In this document: positions 50,883-59,362 of the stretch, one piece after another | Layout of the letters: every line of letters begins with the position of its first letter | Position numbering within the stretch: position 1 is the first letter of the stretch | NCBI GenBank assembly: GCA_900538385.1 | Contig: UWSO01000007.1 | Coordinates: 1 to 64,000 of the forward strand | Direction: 5' to 3' | DNA from: an uncultured Porphyromonas sp. | GTDB lineage: Bacteria > Bacteroidota > Bacteroidia > Bacteroidales > Porphyromonadaceae | Length of the DNA: 64,000 nt | Notes under the pieces: model-generated | Seen by the model: the letters and a program-made list of their open reading frames with translations, nothing else | The model's database searches: none | What the model was told of the DNA's origin: nothing | Made by a program: the position numbers and the translations under genes

Positions 50883-52163
50883 TTAGCGTAGACGACGATA
50901 GCCGTATGTAGCACGTGCGTCTAGCTCCTCCTCGATACGCAGTAGCTGGTTGTACTTGGCAATGCGATCGGTACGGCTTAGCGAACCAGTCTTGATCTGC
51001 CCCGCATTGGTTGCTACAGCGATGTCGGCGATGGTAGTATCCTCGGTCTCGCCTGAGCGGTGCGATACGACCGCGGTGAAGCCGTGACGATGTGCCATGT
51101 CGATGGCGTCGAGCGTCTCTGTGAGCGTGCCGATCTGGTTGACCTTGATCAGGATTGAGTTGGCAGCGTGCTCCTTGATGCCTCGGCTGAGATACGCTAC
51201 ATTGGTCACAAAGAGGTCGTCACCGACGAGCTGCAGGCGGTCGCCTAGCTTCTCGGTGAGCAGATGCCATCCCTCCCAGTCGTTTTCGTCCATACCGTCC
51301 TCGATGCTATCGATGGGGTACTTGCTGACGAGTGTCTCTAGGTAAGCGACCTGCTCAGCTGGAGTGCGCTGCTGACCCTTCTCACCCTCAAACTTGGCGT
51401 AGTTGTAGACGCCCTCGTGGTAGAACTCACTAGCGGCGCAGTCTAGAGCAATGGTTATGTCGCTACCGGGCTTGTAACCAGCCTGATGGATCGCCTCGAT
51501 GATGCTGTTGAGCGCATCCTCTACGCCGTCAAGCTTAGGAGCGAAGCCTCCCTCGTCACCTACAGCGGTGCTGAGACCACGATCGTGGAGCACCTTCTTG
51601 AGTGCGTGGAATGTCTCGGAACCCATGCGGAGTGCCTCGCTGAAGCTCTTGGCACCGATGGGACGGATCATAAATTCCTGAAAGGCGATGGGTGCATCGC
51701 TATGTGAACCACCGTTGATGATGTTCATCATCGGCACGGGTAGTGTGAGTGCGTTGACGCCACCGATGTAGCGGTAGAGCGGTATGGCTAGTTCGTCGGC
51801 AGCAGCCTTGGCAACAGCTAGCGAGACGCCTAGGATAGCGTTGGCACCGAGCACACTCTTGGTCTCTGTGCCGTCTAGATCTATCATCTTCTGGTCTATC
51901 TCACGCTGCTCGAGCGCGCTCATGCCGAAGAGGGCTGGAGCGATCACCTCGTTGACGTTTTCGACTGCCTTGCGGACGCCCTTGCCGAGGTAACGGCTCT
52001 TGTCACCGTCGCGTAGCTCGAGTGCTTCGTGTTCCCCTGTAGAGGCTCCACTGGGTACAGCGGCACGCCCCATGGCTCCGCTATCTAGGATGACCTCTAC
52101 CTCCACTGTTGGATTGCCGCGCGAGTCTAGTACCTCGCGCCCTTTGATGTCTACTATCTGCAT
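50883..52163 (-). CDS. eno: Enolase
   Basis: Glycolytic enzyme converting 2-phosphoglycerate to phosphoenolpyruvate. From the ATG at 52161-52163 it has 426 aa, the normal family length, beginning MQIVDIKGREVLDSRGNPTV. Conserved sites: VPSGASTGEHEALELRDGD, the metal-ligand Asp/Glu in ALDCAASEFY and SIEDGMDENDW, and the catalytic Lys in ILIKVNQIGTLTE, then VVSHRSGETEDT. A longer reading to 52241 would place 26 extra residues across the promoter, so I reject it. Confidence 0.97.
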   Translation of the reverse strand: MQIVDIKGREVLDSRGNPTVEVEVILDSGAMGRAAVPSGASTGEHEALELRDGDKSRYLGKGVRKAVENVNEVIAPALFGMSALEQREIDQKMIDLDGTETKSVLGANAILGVSLAVAKAAADELAIPLYRYIGGVNALTLPVPMMNIINGGSHSDAPIAFQEFMIRPIGAKSFSEALRMGSETFHALKKVLHDRGLSTAVGDEGGFAPKLDGVEDALNSIIEAIHQAGYKPGSDITIALDCAASEFYHEGVYNYAKFEGEKGQQRTPAEQVAYLETLVSKYPIDSIEDGMDENDWEGWHLLTEKLGDRLQLVGDDLFVTNVAYLSRGIKEHAANSILIKVNQIGTLTETLDAIDMAHRHGFTAVVSHRSGETEDTTIADIAVATNAGQIKTGSLSRTDRIAKYNQLLRIEEELDARATYGYRRLR

Positions 52164-52211
52164 ATCTGTAGATGCTTTTGTGTGATTCTTATATAACCTT
52201 CTTAATCGAAG

Positions 52212-52241
52212 CAAAGGTAGTAAATCTACCCGAGGTGACAA
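52212..52241 (-). promoter_or_regulatory. Promoter of eno
   Basis: The minus strand has TTG (52239-52241), 19 nt, then TACCTTTG (52212-52219). Transcription starts near 52,205, about 42 nt upstream of the ATG at 52163. Confidence 0.8.
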
Positions 52242-52289
52242 GCGACAGCCTTCGATGATAAAACGTGTGACAACGAAACGTGTAACCCG

Positions 52290-52409
52290 TTGTAGGGACG
52301 CACGGATAGTGTTTAGTGGGAGGGCGTCCGTTGTGTCAAAGGTTACAGCATCGTGGTTTTAACGGGGACGGACGCCCTCCCACTAAACACTATCCGTGCG
52401 TCCCTACAA
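52290..52409. repeat. Perfect 42-bp-arm hairpin between eno and tnaA
   Basis: Left arm 52290-52331 and right arm 52368-52409 are perfectly complementary (42 bp), with a 36-nt loop. The outer ends carry TGTAGGGACGCACGG as in the palindromic elements near 48.0 and 50.5 kb, so it belongs to the same repeat family. It lies in the divergent eno/tnaA interval, 36 bp from the tnaA -7 box. Confidence 0.9.
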
Positions 52410-52445
52410 ATCGCTACTCGTACGCCCTTAGTGTTTCTTTTTTCG

Positions 52446-52453
52446 TATCTTTG
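52446..52453 (+). promoter_or_regulatory. Candidate -7 box of tnaA
   Basis: TATCTTTG matches TAnnTTTG, about 38 nt before the ATG at 52491. The -33 region is not clear. No tnaC-like leader peptide is visible, so induction by tryptophan through TnaC is not expected. Confidence 0.55.
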
Positions 52454-52490
52454 GAGCTACGAAATAACAACTTAATAAAGCAAGATAGAT

Positions 52491-53870
52491 ATGGAGATAC
52501 CTTTTTCCGAGGCGTACCGTATTAAGATGGTAGAGCCGATACACAAGAGTACGCGCGAGCAGCGTGAGCAGTGGATTAAGCAAGCACACTACAACTTATT
52601 CAGTCTCAAGTCGTCACAGGTCTTTATCGATGTCCTGACGGACTCAGGTACGGGCGCTATGAGCGACCGTCAGTGGTCGGGCATGATGCTCGGCGATGAG
52701 AGCTATGCGGGTGCTTCCTCTTTCCAAAACCTCAAGGATGCTGTCGAGAAGATCTGCACCTTCCCACTCGTAATCCCGACACACCAGGGCCGCGCCGCGG
52801 AGAATGTGCTTTACTCGGCTACGCTCAAGGAGGGCGATATCGTACCGGGCAACTCACACTTTGACACGACAAAGGGGCACATCGAGTTTCGCAAGGCTGT
52901 AGCCGTCGACTGCACGATCGATGCGGCTAGCAATACAGAGCTGGAGCTACCCTTCAAGGGTGAGATGGATCTGAACAAGCTGGAGGATTGCTTTAAGAAG
53001 TACCCCAAGGAGCAGATCCCTATGTGTGTCCTGACGGTGACCAACAATACGGCTGGCGGTCAGCCTGTCTCTATGAAGAATGTACGTGAGACGAGCGAGC
53101 TGTGCCACAAGTACGGCATACCGCTACAGATCGATGGCGCTCGCTTTGCTGAGAATGCTTACTTCATCAAGACTCGTGAGGAGGGCTACGCTGACAAGTC
53201 GATCAAGGAGATAGTCCGTGAGATGCTCAGCTACGCTGACATCATGACCATGTCGAGCAAGAAGGATGCTGTGGTCAACATGGGAGGCTTCCTCGCTATG
53301 CGTGACGAGGAGCTCTACCACAAGTGCTCTATGTATGCTGTGATGAATGAGGGCTTCCTCACCTATGGTGGTATGAACGGCCGTGATATGAACGCGCTTG
53401 CTATCGGTCTGGATGAGAATACGGAGTTTGACATGCTCGACACGCGCATCCGTCAGGTGGCTTACCTCGGTAGCAAGCTAGACGAGTACGGCGTACCCTA
53501 TCAGCGCCCTGCTGGTGGACACGCTATCTTCCTCGATGCGAAGAAGATCCTGACGCACGTTCCCAAAGAGGAGTTTATCGCTCAAACGCTCGGCATCGAG
53601 CTGTACCTAGAGGCTGGCATCCGTGGTGTCGAGATCGGCTCTATCCTAGCAGATCGTGATCCTAAGACGGGTGAGAACCGCTATCCTAAGCTGGAGCTAC
53701 TCCGCCTCGCTATACCACGTCGCACCTACACGAACAATCACATGGACGTCATCGCAGCTGCCTGCAAGAATGTCTACGACCGTCGTGAGTCGATCACACG
53801 TGGCTACGTCATCACCCGTGAGCTTCCGGTCCTACGTCACTTCACGGTAGAGCTAGAGCCTGCTAAGTAA
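52491..53870 (+). CDS. tnaA: Tryptophanase
   Basis: Pyridoxal-phosphate enzyme that splits tryptophan into indole, pyruvate and ammonia. 459 aa; SSKKDAVVNMGGF near 255-267 holds the cofactor lysine, and QIDGARFAENAYF the cofactor-binding Asp region. The specificity segment reads GIRGVEIGS, the tryptophanase form rather than the tyrosine phenol-lyase form (which has S-M-E-R-G). Tryptophan is thus the likely substrate. It should give the indole-positive phenotype known in several Porphyromonas. Followed by a MITE and then a terminator. Confidence 0.95.
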   Translation: MEIPFSEAYRIKMVEPIHKSTREQREQWIKQAHYNLFSLKSSQVFIDVLTDSGTGAMSDRQWSGMMLGDESYAGASSFQNLKDAVEKICTFPLVIPTHQGRAAENVLYSATLKEGDIVPGNSHFDTTKGHIEFRKAVAVDCTIDAASNTELELPFKGEMDLNKLEDCFKKYPKEQIPMCVLTVTNNTAGGQPVSMKNVRETSELCHKYGIPLQIDGARFAENAYFIKTREEGYADKSIKEIVREMLSYADIMTMSSKKDAVVNMGGFLAMRDEELYHKCSMYAVMNEGFLTYGGMNGRDMNALAIGLDENTEFDMLDTRIRQVAYLGSKLDEYGVPYQRPAGGHAIFLDAKKILTHVPKEEFIAQTLGIELYLEAGIRGVEIGSILADRDPKTGENRYPKLELLRLAIPRRTYTNNHMDVIAAACKNVYDRRESITRGYVITRELPVLRHFTVELEPAK

Positions 53871-53891
53871 GCACGCGACGTAGCGATACAT

Positions 53892-54076
53892 ATAATGAGA
53901 CTGTTGCAAAAGTCAACAGTCTCACAATCTTGCAAGCAAGATTGTCCAGACTTTGCAGAAAGGATGAAGCGCAAGGCGCTGAGGGTGAGGTCTGAAGGGA
54001 GCATACCTCCGTATGTGACCGAAGCCGAATCCCGAAAGCAACACAGCGATTCGCCTTTATGCAACAGTCTCATAAT
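53892..54076. mobile_element. MITE with 5-bp target duplication, between tnaA and its terminator
   Basis: The 175-bp element at 53897-54071 begins GAGACTGTTGCAAAA and ends with the complement TTATGCAACAGTCTC, so it has inverted-repeat ends of about 14 bp with small differences. Direct repeats ATAAT stand at 53892-53896 and 54072-54076. The ends resemble those of IS5-family elements as I remember them, but no transposase is encoded. It separates the tnaA stop codon (53870) from the terminator at 54083. Confidence 0.75.
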
Positions 54077-54082
54077 ATTATA

Positions 54083-54135
54083 GAGTCCCCTAGAGGTAGG
54101 AGCCGTGCTCAGAACCTCTGGGGGACTCTTTTTCT
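54083..54135 (+). terminator. Terminator of tnaA
   Basis: GAGTCCCC with AGAGGT pairs with ACCTCT and GGGGACTC, followed by TTTTTCTC: a classic Rho-independent terminator, displaced from the gene by the MITE. Confidence 0.85.
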
Positions 54136-54315
54136 CATTTGCGAGAGAGAGGGAAGGTGTCGCTCTTCTCTAGGGTCTATGGAGGCGACTGCTGGTTACA
54201 GAGCGACACTGAGTGCAGCATAGTTCAGCTTCGATGGGCGCTCTCAGTATCTTTGCACCATCTATTACCAAGAGCGTCCTGCGAAGGGCGACTTGTCTTG
54301 GGGGGAGGGAGGAGG

Positions 54316-54344
54316 TTGCGACAGGCGCCATTTTCGTATCTTTG
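54316..54344 (+). promoter_or_regulatory. Promoter of recR
   Basis: TTG (54316-54318), 18 nt, then TATCTTTG (54337-54344); start near 54,351, so the leader is only about 11 nt. A second -7-like TATCTTTG lies at 54248-54255. The rest of 54,136-54,361 shows no gene. Confidence 0.65.
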
Positions 54345-54361
54345 TGGCGACCTACTAAACT

Positions 54362-54979
54362 ATGAAAGATCAGTACCCCTCCCAATGGCTTGAGCGCGCC
54401 GTAGATCAGCTCTCCCTCCTTCCTGGCATAGGGCGTAAGACTGCTATGCGTATGGCACTGCACCTGCTTCGTCAGCCACCCTCCTATGCGCAGCATCTAG
54501 GCGAAGCGATCATAGACCTTCGCCAGAAGATCTGCTACTGCGAGCGGTGCCACTGCATCAGCGACAGCCCCCTCTGCGACATTTGCTCCGATCCGCAGCG
54601 TGATCAGAGCACCGTCTGCGTGGTCGAGCAGGTGAAGGACGTGCTGACCATCGAGCAGACGCACCGCTACAAAGGTCTGTACCACGTCTTGGGCGGGATC
54701 ATCTCTCCGATAGACGGAATCACGCCAAACGACCTAGAGATCGAGTCGCTCTACGAGCGTGTCCAGGAGGAGCCGGTCCGTGAGGTGATCCTCGCTATAC
54801 GCTCGACCCTAGAGGGCGACACGACCAACTACTATATATATAAGCGTCTGGAGTCTACGGGTGTGCTGGTCTCGCTCATCGCACGGGGTATCTCTATCGG
54901 TGACGAGATCGAGTATGCCGACGAGGTGACGCTCGGGAGCGCCATCGCGAATCGTACCCCCTTTGACCAAGTGAAGTAA
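54362..54979 (+). CDS. recR: Recombination protein RecR
   Basis: Works with RecF and RecO to load RecA on gapped DNA. 205 aa with the helix-hairpin-helix region LLPGIGRKTAMRMALHLLRQ, a Cys4 zinc finger (CERCHCISDSPLCDIC) and a Toprim domain (STVCVVEQVKDVLTIEQT). 6 nt before ligA, so they form a small DNA-repair operon. Confidence 0.97.
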   Translation: MKDQYPSQWLERAVDQLSLLPGIGRKTAMRMALHLLRQPPSYAQHLGEAIIDLRQKICYCERCHCISDSPLCDICSDPQRDQSTVCVVEQVKDVLTIEQTHRYKGLYHVLGGIISPIDGITPNDLEIESLYERVQEEPVREVILAIRSTLEGDTTNYYIYKRLESTGVLVSLIARGISIGDEIEYADEVTLGSAIANRTPFDQVK

Positions 54980-54985
54980 CTCCCT

Positions 54986-57025
54986 ATGACATCCAATAGT
55001 ACAGAGCTGGAGATCGAGCAGCTGCGCAAGACGATCGAGCAGCACAACCGCGCTTACTACCTAGACAATGCTCCGACCATTAGCGATGCGGACTACGATG
55101 CACTGATGCAGCGACTCCTTACGTTGGAGGCGGAGCACCCAGAATTTGCAGATCCGACCTCGCCATCCCTACGTGTGGGGCGAGATCGAAACGATGCTTT
55201 CGTTCAGGTGGCGCACGAGCAGCCGATGCTTTCGCTCTCGAATACGTACAACTACGACGAGATCGCTGAGATCTGCGAGCGTACCGACACACTCCTAGCT
55301 ACGGACGATGTGCCGTGGGTAGCGGAGATGAAGTATGACGGCTCCTCCATATCGCTCATATACGAGGAGGGGGTGCTGGTGCGTGCCGTAACGCGGGGCG
55401 ACGGGACGCTCGGGGATGACGTGACGGTCAATGTGCGGACGATCCAGTCGGTGCCGCTACGTCTGCGCCCAGTTGCGGGGCATCCCGACTACACGATGGG
55501 GCGCATCGAGGTGCGGGGCGAAGTGCTACTGCCCTTCAAGGAGTTCGAAAGACTCAATGGGGAGCGTGCGGCTGAGGGCGAAGCGCCTTTTGCCAATCCT
55601 CGCAATGCGGCTGCTGGTACGCTCAAGACGCTCAATAGTCGTGTCGTGGCGCAGCGTCGTTTGCTCTGCATCTGCTACTACCTCTATGCGCTGGACGATG
55701 AGACCCGTCTGCCGGACAGTTACTATGAGCGGATGAAGCTCCTCGAGGAGTTGGGCTTTGACACGGGAGTTGCACCATTTAAGAGTAGCGACCTGTCGGC
55801 ACTATACAACTATATAGATGAGTGGGACGTGCAGCGGGGCGACCTGCCTTACGCCACGGACGGTATCGTCCTCAAGGTGGATAGTCTCACGCAGCAACGC
55901 GCGCTCGGCAATACGGCGAAGTCGCCACGATGGGCTTTTGCCTACAAGTATCAGCCAGAGAATGCGCGCGCGGAGCTTCTCTCGGTGGACTATCAGGTGG
56001 GGCGGTCAGGTATCGTCACGCCTGTGGCTAATGTGGAACCAGTCCTCATCTCGGGGACGGTGGTGCGTCGTGCTACGCTGCACAACGAGGAGTTCATCAA
56101 GAGCCTCGACCTGCACTACCATGACTACGTATATATAGAGAAGGGCGGCGAGATCATCCCTAAGATTACCGCCGTGGAGACCAGTCTCCGACGACCCGAG
56201 GCGGAGCCTGTACGACTGCCTGAGCGTTGTCCCGCTTGTGGGGCACCGCTCCAGCAGATCGATGGCTCGGTGGGTTACTACTGCGTCAATAGCTACGCCT
56301 GTCCGCCTCAGATCATGGGGCGCATCGAGCACTACTGCACACGACGAGCTGCCGACATCAATGTGGGCCCTGAGACGATCGACGCGCTCTTTGACAGACA
56401 TCTTATCGAAAACATCGACGACCTCTACAAGCTCACGGCTAGCGATCTAGCGCAGCTGCCGAACTTCAAGGAGAAGTCTATCAACAACCTTCTCGACAGC
56501 ATCGAGCAGTCGAAGAGTCGTCCCTTCGCTCGCCTGCTCTACGGCATCGGGATCCGCTATGTCGGCGAGGGCACGGCGAAAACGCTAGCACGACACTTCC
56601 AGAGCATCGAGCGACTAGCTCAGGCGACCGACTACGAGCTACAAGCACTCCCCGATGTGGGGCCGAAGATAGCGGAGCAGGTCGTTTACTTCTTCTCGCT
56701 GGAGCGTAACCAGCAGTTGATCTCAGAGCTGCAGCGCTGTGGCGTCGTCCTAGAGGAGCGCGCCGAGGAGACGACCGACACGCCTCAGTCCAACCTCTTG
56801 GAAGGCGAACGGATCGTTATCTCAGGGAGCTTCACCCAGCACAGCCGTGACGAGTACAAGCAGCTCATCGAGCAGCATGGCGGAGTCAACGTGGGGAGCA
56901 TATCAGGGCGTACGACCTTCGTCCTGATGGGTAGCGATATGGGTCCCTCTAAGCGTGCCAAAGCGGAGGAGCTCGGCATCCCACTCGTCACGGAAGAGGA
57001 GTTTCTCGCTCGTCTTAATTCTTAG
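54986..57025 (+). CDS. ligA: NAD-dependent DNA ligase
   Basis: Seals nicks in DNA replication and repair. 679 aa with the adenylation lysine in EMKYDGSS (Lys116), the OB fold, a Cys4 zinc finger (CPACGAPL ... YCVNSYACPPQ), helix-hairpin-helix motifs and a C-terminal BRCT domain (ERIVISGSFTQHSRDEYKQL). All domains are complete. Confidence 0.98.
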   Translation: MTSNSTELEIEQLRKTIEQHNRAYYLDNAPTISDADYDALMQRLLTLEAEHPEFADPTSPSLRVGRDRNDAFVQVAHEQPMLSLSNTYNYDEIAEICERTDTLLATDDVPWVAEMKYDGSSISLIYEEGVLVRAVTRGDGTLGDDVTVNVRTIQSVPLRLRPVAGHPDYTMGRIEVRGEVLLPFKEFERLNGERAAEGEAPFANPRNAAAGTLKTLNSRVVAQRRLLCICYYLYALDDETRLPDSYYERMKLLEELGFDTGVAPFKSSDLSALYNYIDEWDVQRGDLPYATDGIVLKVDSLTQQRALGNTAKSPRWAFAYKYQPENARAELLSVDYQVGRSGIVTPVANVEPVLISGTVVRRATLHNEEFIKSLDLHYHDYVYIEKGGEIIPKITAVETSLRRPEAEPVRLPERCPACGAPLQQIDGSVGYYCVNSYACPPQIMGRIEHYCTRRAADINVGPETIDALFDRHLIENIDDLYKLTASDLAQLPNFKEKSINNLLDSIEQSKSRPFARLLYGIGIRYVGEGTAKTLARHFQSIERLAQATDYELQALPDVGPKIAEQVVYFFSLERNQQLISELQRCGVVLEERAEETTDTPQSNLLEGERIVISGSFTQHSRDEYKQLIEQHGGVNVGSISGRTTFVLMGSDMGPSKRAKAEELGIPLVTEEEFLARLNS

Positions 57026-57048
57026 TCGCTAGATGCCGTTCGTGTGAT

Positions 57049-58407
57049 ATGAGCTGGAGCAACTACTATCGGAGCTGTCGGGTGCATTACGGGCCTTTGC
57101 TGCGGCTGGGGCTTCCCGTGATCATCGGGCAAGTGGGGCTGATCCTCGTGGGCTTTGCCGACAATGTGATGGTGAGCCACCACAGCCTAGATGAGCTGGC
57201 GGCAGCTTCCTTTGTCAATAACTTTCTCAACCTAGTCATCATCTTCGGGATGGGCTTCTCCTACGGGTTGACGCCACTGGTGGCGACCAATAAGGAGTGG
57301 GGACGCTCCGATCAGGTGGCGCACTACTTAGGGCATAGCTTCCTGCTCAACCTTTTGATCGCCCTCCTAATCGGCGGGGGGCTCCTCCTCCTCGAGGGAA
57401 GTCTGGAGCTGTTCAATCTACCCCATGAGCTACACTCCTTAGCACTGCCCTACTACCGTATCCAGATCATAGGCTTTATGGTGGTGATGCTTTTCAACAC
57501 ATTCAAGCAGTACACTGAGGGGATGGGGGACACACAGATCCCGATGTATATCACCCTAGCGGGGAATGTGCTCAACATCGGGTTCAACTACCTCCTCATC
57601 TATGGTAAAGGAGGCTTCCCCGAGTGGGGCTTGTATGGAGCTGGCATCGCAACGCTGATCAGCCGCATATCAATGCTGCTAGCGATCGTTGCTGTGACCG
57701 CTCTGCTGCCACGCTATCGTAAGATCTTAGAGCAGGTGAAGCGCTTGTGCTGGTCGTGGCGTGAGGGGATGGCACCGCTGCTACGACTCGGTACGCCCGT
57801 AGCACTGCAGATGGGTATGGAGGCTGCTTCCTTTTCTATAGCGGTCATCTTGGTCGCTCGGATCGGTACGTCAGCCTTGGCAGCGCATCAGATCATTGCG
57901 ACGGTTAGTACGCTGGGCTTCATGGTCTACTACGGCATCGGCGCAGCCACAGCGATACGTAGTAGCACGCTCCTAGCACAAGGAGAGCGACAAGAGACCC
58001 GCCATGTGGCCAGTGCGGGCGTCTACCTCTGTCTCTTTGTGGCGGCGGTCATGATGCCGCTCTTGGTTCTATGTCGTGAACCCATCGTGCGCCTCTTCAA
58101 TGCCGATCTCTCGGTCGCTGAGGCGACTTACCTAGCACTCATCCCGCTCTGCCTCTACCAGATAGGCGATGCACTACAGATCATCTATGCCAATGCGCTC
58201 AGAGGCATCAGTCGTGTGGCGATACTGGCTCCCGCTGCTGCACTCTGTCACCTGATTGTAGCACCAGCGATGGCGTGGCTCTTCGGCTTTGGCATCGGGT
58301 TGCATGGCGCTCCCCTGCAATTGATGGGTATCTGGTTTGCCTTTCCCGTCAGTCTAACGCTCTTGGGTCTCATCCTCAGGTACTCATTCCGCAGGGCGAC
58401 TAAGTAG
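57049..58407 (+). CDS. MATE family efflux transporter
   Basis: Inner-membrane multidrug/cation antiporter, 452 aa with twelve predicted helices in two halves. Conserved family segments: LGLPVIIGQVGLILVGFADNVMV near the N-terminus with its Asp, and GTPVALQMGMEAASFS in the second half. Substrate not predictable. It follows ligA by 23 nt and is probably in the same transcript, which ends at the terminator at 58428. Confidence 0.9.
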   Translation: MSWSNYYRSCRVHYGPLLRLGLPVIIGQVGLILVGFADNVMVSHHSLDELAAASFVNNFLNLVIIFGMGFSYGLTPLVATNKEWGRSDQVAHYLGHSFLLNLLIALLIGGGLLLLEGSLELFNLPHELHSLALPYYRIQIIGFMVVMLFNTFKQYTEGMGDTQIPMYITLAGNVLNIGFNYLLIYGKGGFPEWGLYGAGIATLISRISMLLAIVAVTALLPRYRKILEQVKRLCWSWREGMAPLLRLGTPVALQMGMEAASFSIAVILVARIGTSALAAHQIIATVSTLGFMVYYGIGAATAIRSSTLLAQGERQETRHVASAGVYLCLFVAAVMMPLLVLCREPIVRLFNADLSVAEATYLALIPLCLYQIGDALQIIYANALRGISRVAILAPAAALCHLIVAPAMAWLFGFGIGLHGAPLQLMGIWFAFPVSLTLLGLILRYSFRRATK

Positions 58408-58427
58408 CAAGCGACTTATAGTTATGA

Positions 58428-58465
58428 GAGAGGGGCAGACTCTGATGGAGTCTACCCCTCTTTTT
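58428..58465 (+). terminator. Terminator after the MATE gene
   Basis: GAGAGGGGcAGACTC pairs with GAGTCTaCCCCTC, followed by TTTTTAT. Confidence 0.85.
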
Positions 58466-58527
58466 ATGTTGATGTACTCCAAGAGAGCGATAGCTCTCCC
58501 GAAGGCATCGATGTAAGTAGCTAGTGC

Positions 58528-58803
58528 TTACTTCTTCTTGTTGATATCTAGAGCTGAGCTGGGCTTAAACTTGATAGACTTGCTAGCCTTGATCTGGATA
58601 GTCTTGCCTGTCTGTGGGTTGATGCCCTTGCGAGCAGCACGCTCAGAAACGTAGAATGAGCCAAAGCCTACAAGTGTAAGGCGCTCACCCTTCTTCATCT
58701 CCTCATGAATGGTCTCTACCATAGCCTCATAGAGAGTCTTGGCATCCTTCTGAGTCATCCCAGCCTTTTCGGCGATAGCTTTGATAAATTCTGTTTTGTT
58801 CAT
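58528..58803 (-). CDS. hup: DNA-binding protein HU
   Basis: Small histone-like DNA-bending protein, 91 aa. Starts MNKTEFIKAIAEKAGMTQKD; the core VGFGSFYVSERAARKGINPQ and the arm region TGKTIQIKASKSIKFKP are complete. It has its own promoter upstream. Confidence 0.96.
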   Translation of the reverse strand: MNKTEFIKAIAEKAGMTQKDAKTLYEAMVETIHEEMKKGERLTLVGFGSFYVSERAARKGINPQTGKTIQIKASKSIKFKPSSALDINKKK

Positions 58804-58915
58804 AAGTAAACTTGTTTATGATTAGTGATTATATTGTTTTGTCTGTATGTCCTTGTGGATAGCTTTGACTGTATACAGAGCAGCTCTCTGAGGTCGTTCG
58901 ACACTATTCACGCCT

Positions 58916-58946
58916 CAAAGATAGTGCTTTTTTCTTTCTCTGCAAA
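58916..58946 (-). promoter_or_regulatory. Promoter of the HU gene
   Basis: The minus strand has TTTG (58943-58946), 19 nt, then TATCTTTG (58916-58923). Start near 58,909, leader about 105 nt. Confidence 0.8.
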
Positions 58947-59105
58947 TATTTTGGGCAAAAATCGCTCAATAATCTCTCTCTGAGTGCCATTTAGGGGCAA
59001 AAAAGCCTCCTTCCAGCTCTTAAAAGCACCTTCGTGCGCTACTTCCTCCAGTTAAGAGATAGACTGAAAGCAAAGCTGACATATCCCCCTCCGACACTTT
59101 TTGGT

Positions 59106-59250
59106 TTCCTCCGAAGAATTTGAAAATCTCCACGGAGGAAATGGCGAAATTCTTCGGACTTATGATTTGATTCTTCCGAAGTTTCATTTGATTCCTCCGA
59201 AGTATCATTTCATTCCTCCGAAGTTTTTCTTTTTTCCTCGGAGGGATTTT
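59106..59250. repeat. Dispersed 21-bp-unit intergenic element, copy F
   Basis: Three units in the reverse orientation (core 59151-59223), with TTTCATTTGA and CATTTCATT variants separated by TTCYTCCGAAG. Flanking TTTCCTCGGAGGGA blocks. It lies between the divergent HU and purH genes, its right end only about 25 bp from the purH -7 box. The rest of 58,804-59,105 holds the HU promoter and nothing else. Confidence 0.8.
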
Positions 59251-59275
59251 ATCGGCTCTTTTTACTACCTTTGTA

Positions 59276-59283
59276 GCTACTGT
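59276..59283 (+). promoter_or_regulatory. -7 box of purH
   Basis: TACCTTTG at 59276-59283; transcription would begin near 59,290. An ATG at 59288 would lie at or before that point, so the start at 59363 is preferred. -33 is not clear. Confidence 0.6.
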
Positions 59284-59362
59284 AGCTATGACCGACATTT
59301 GGCTCTTTTCAGAAACTCCTGGGAGAGCTACTATTCACCCTATACCACACGCCACAAGCACT

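Noticed and set aside
52491..53870. Tyrosine phenol-lyase instead of tryptophanase
   Set aside because: The specificity segment reads GIRGVEIGS; tyrosine phenol-lyases have S-M-E-R-G at that place.
53895..54083. 62-codon frame inside the second MITE
   Set aside because: It begins and ends within the inverted repeats and shows no domain.
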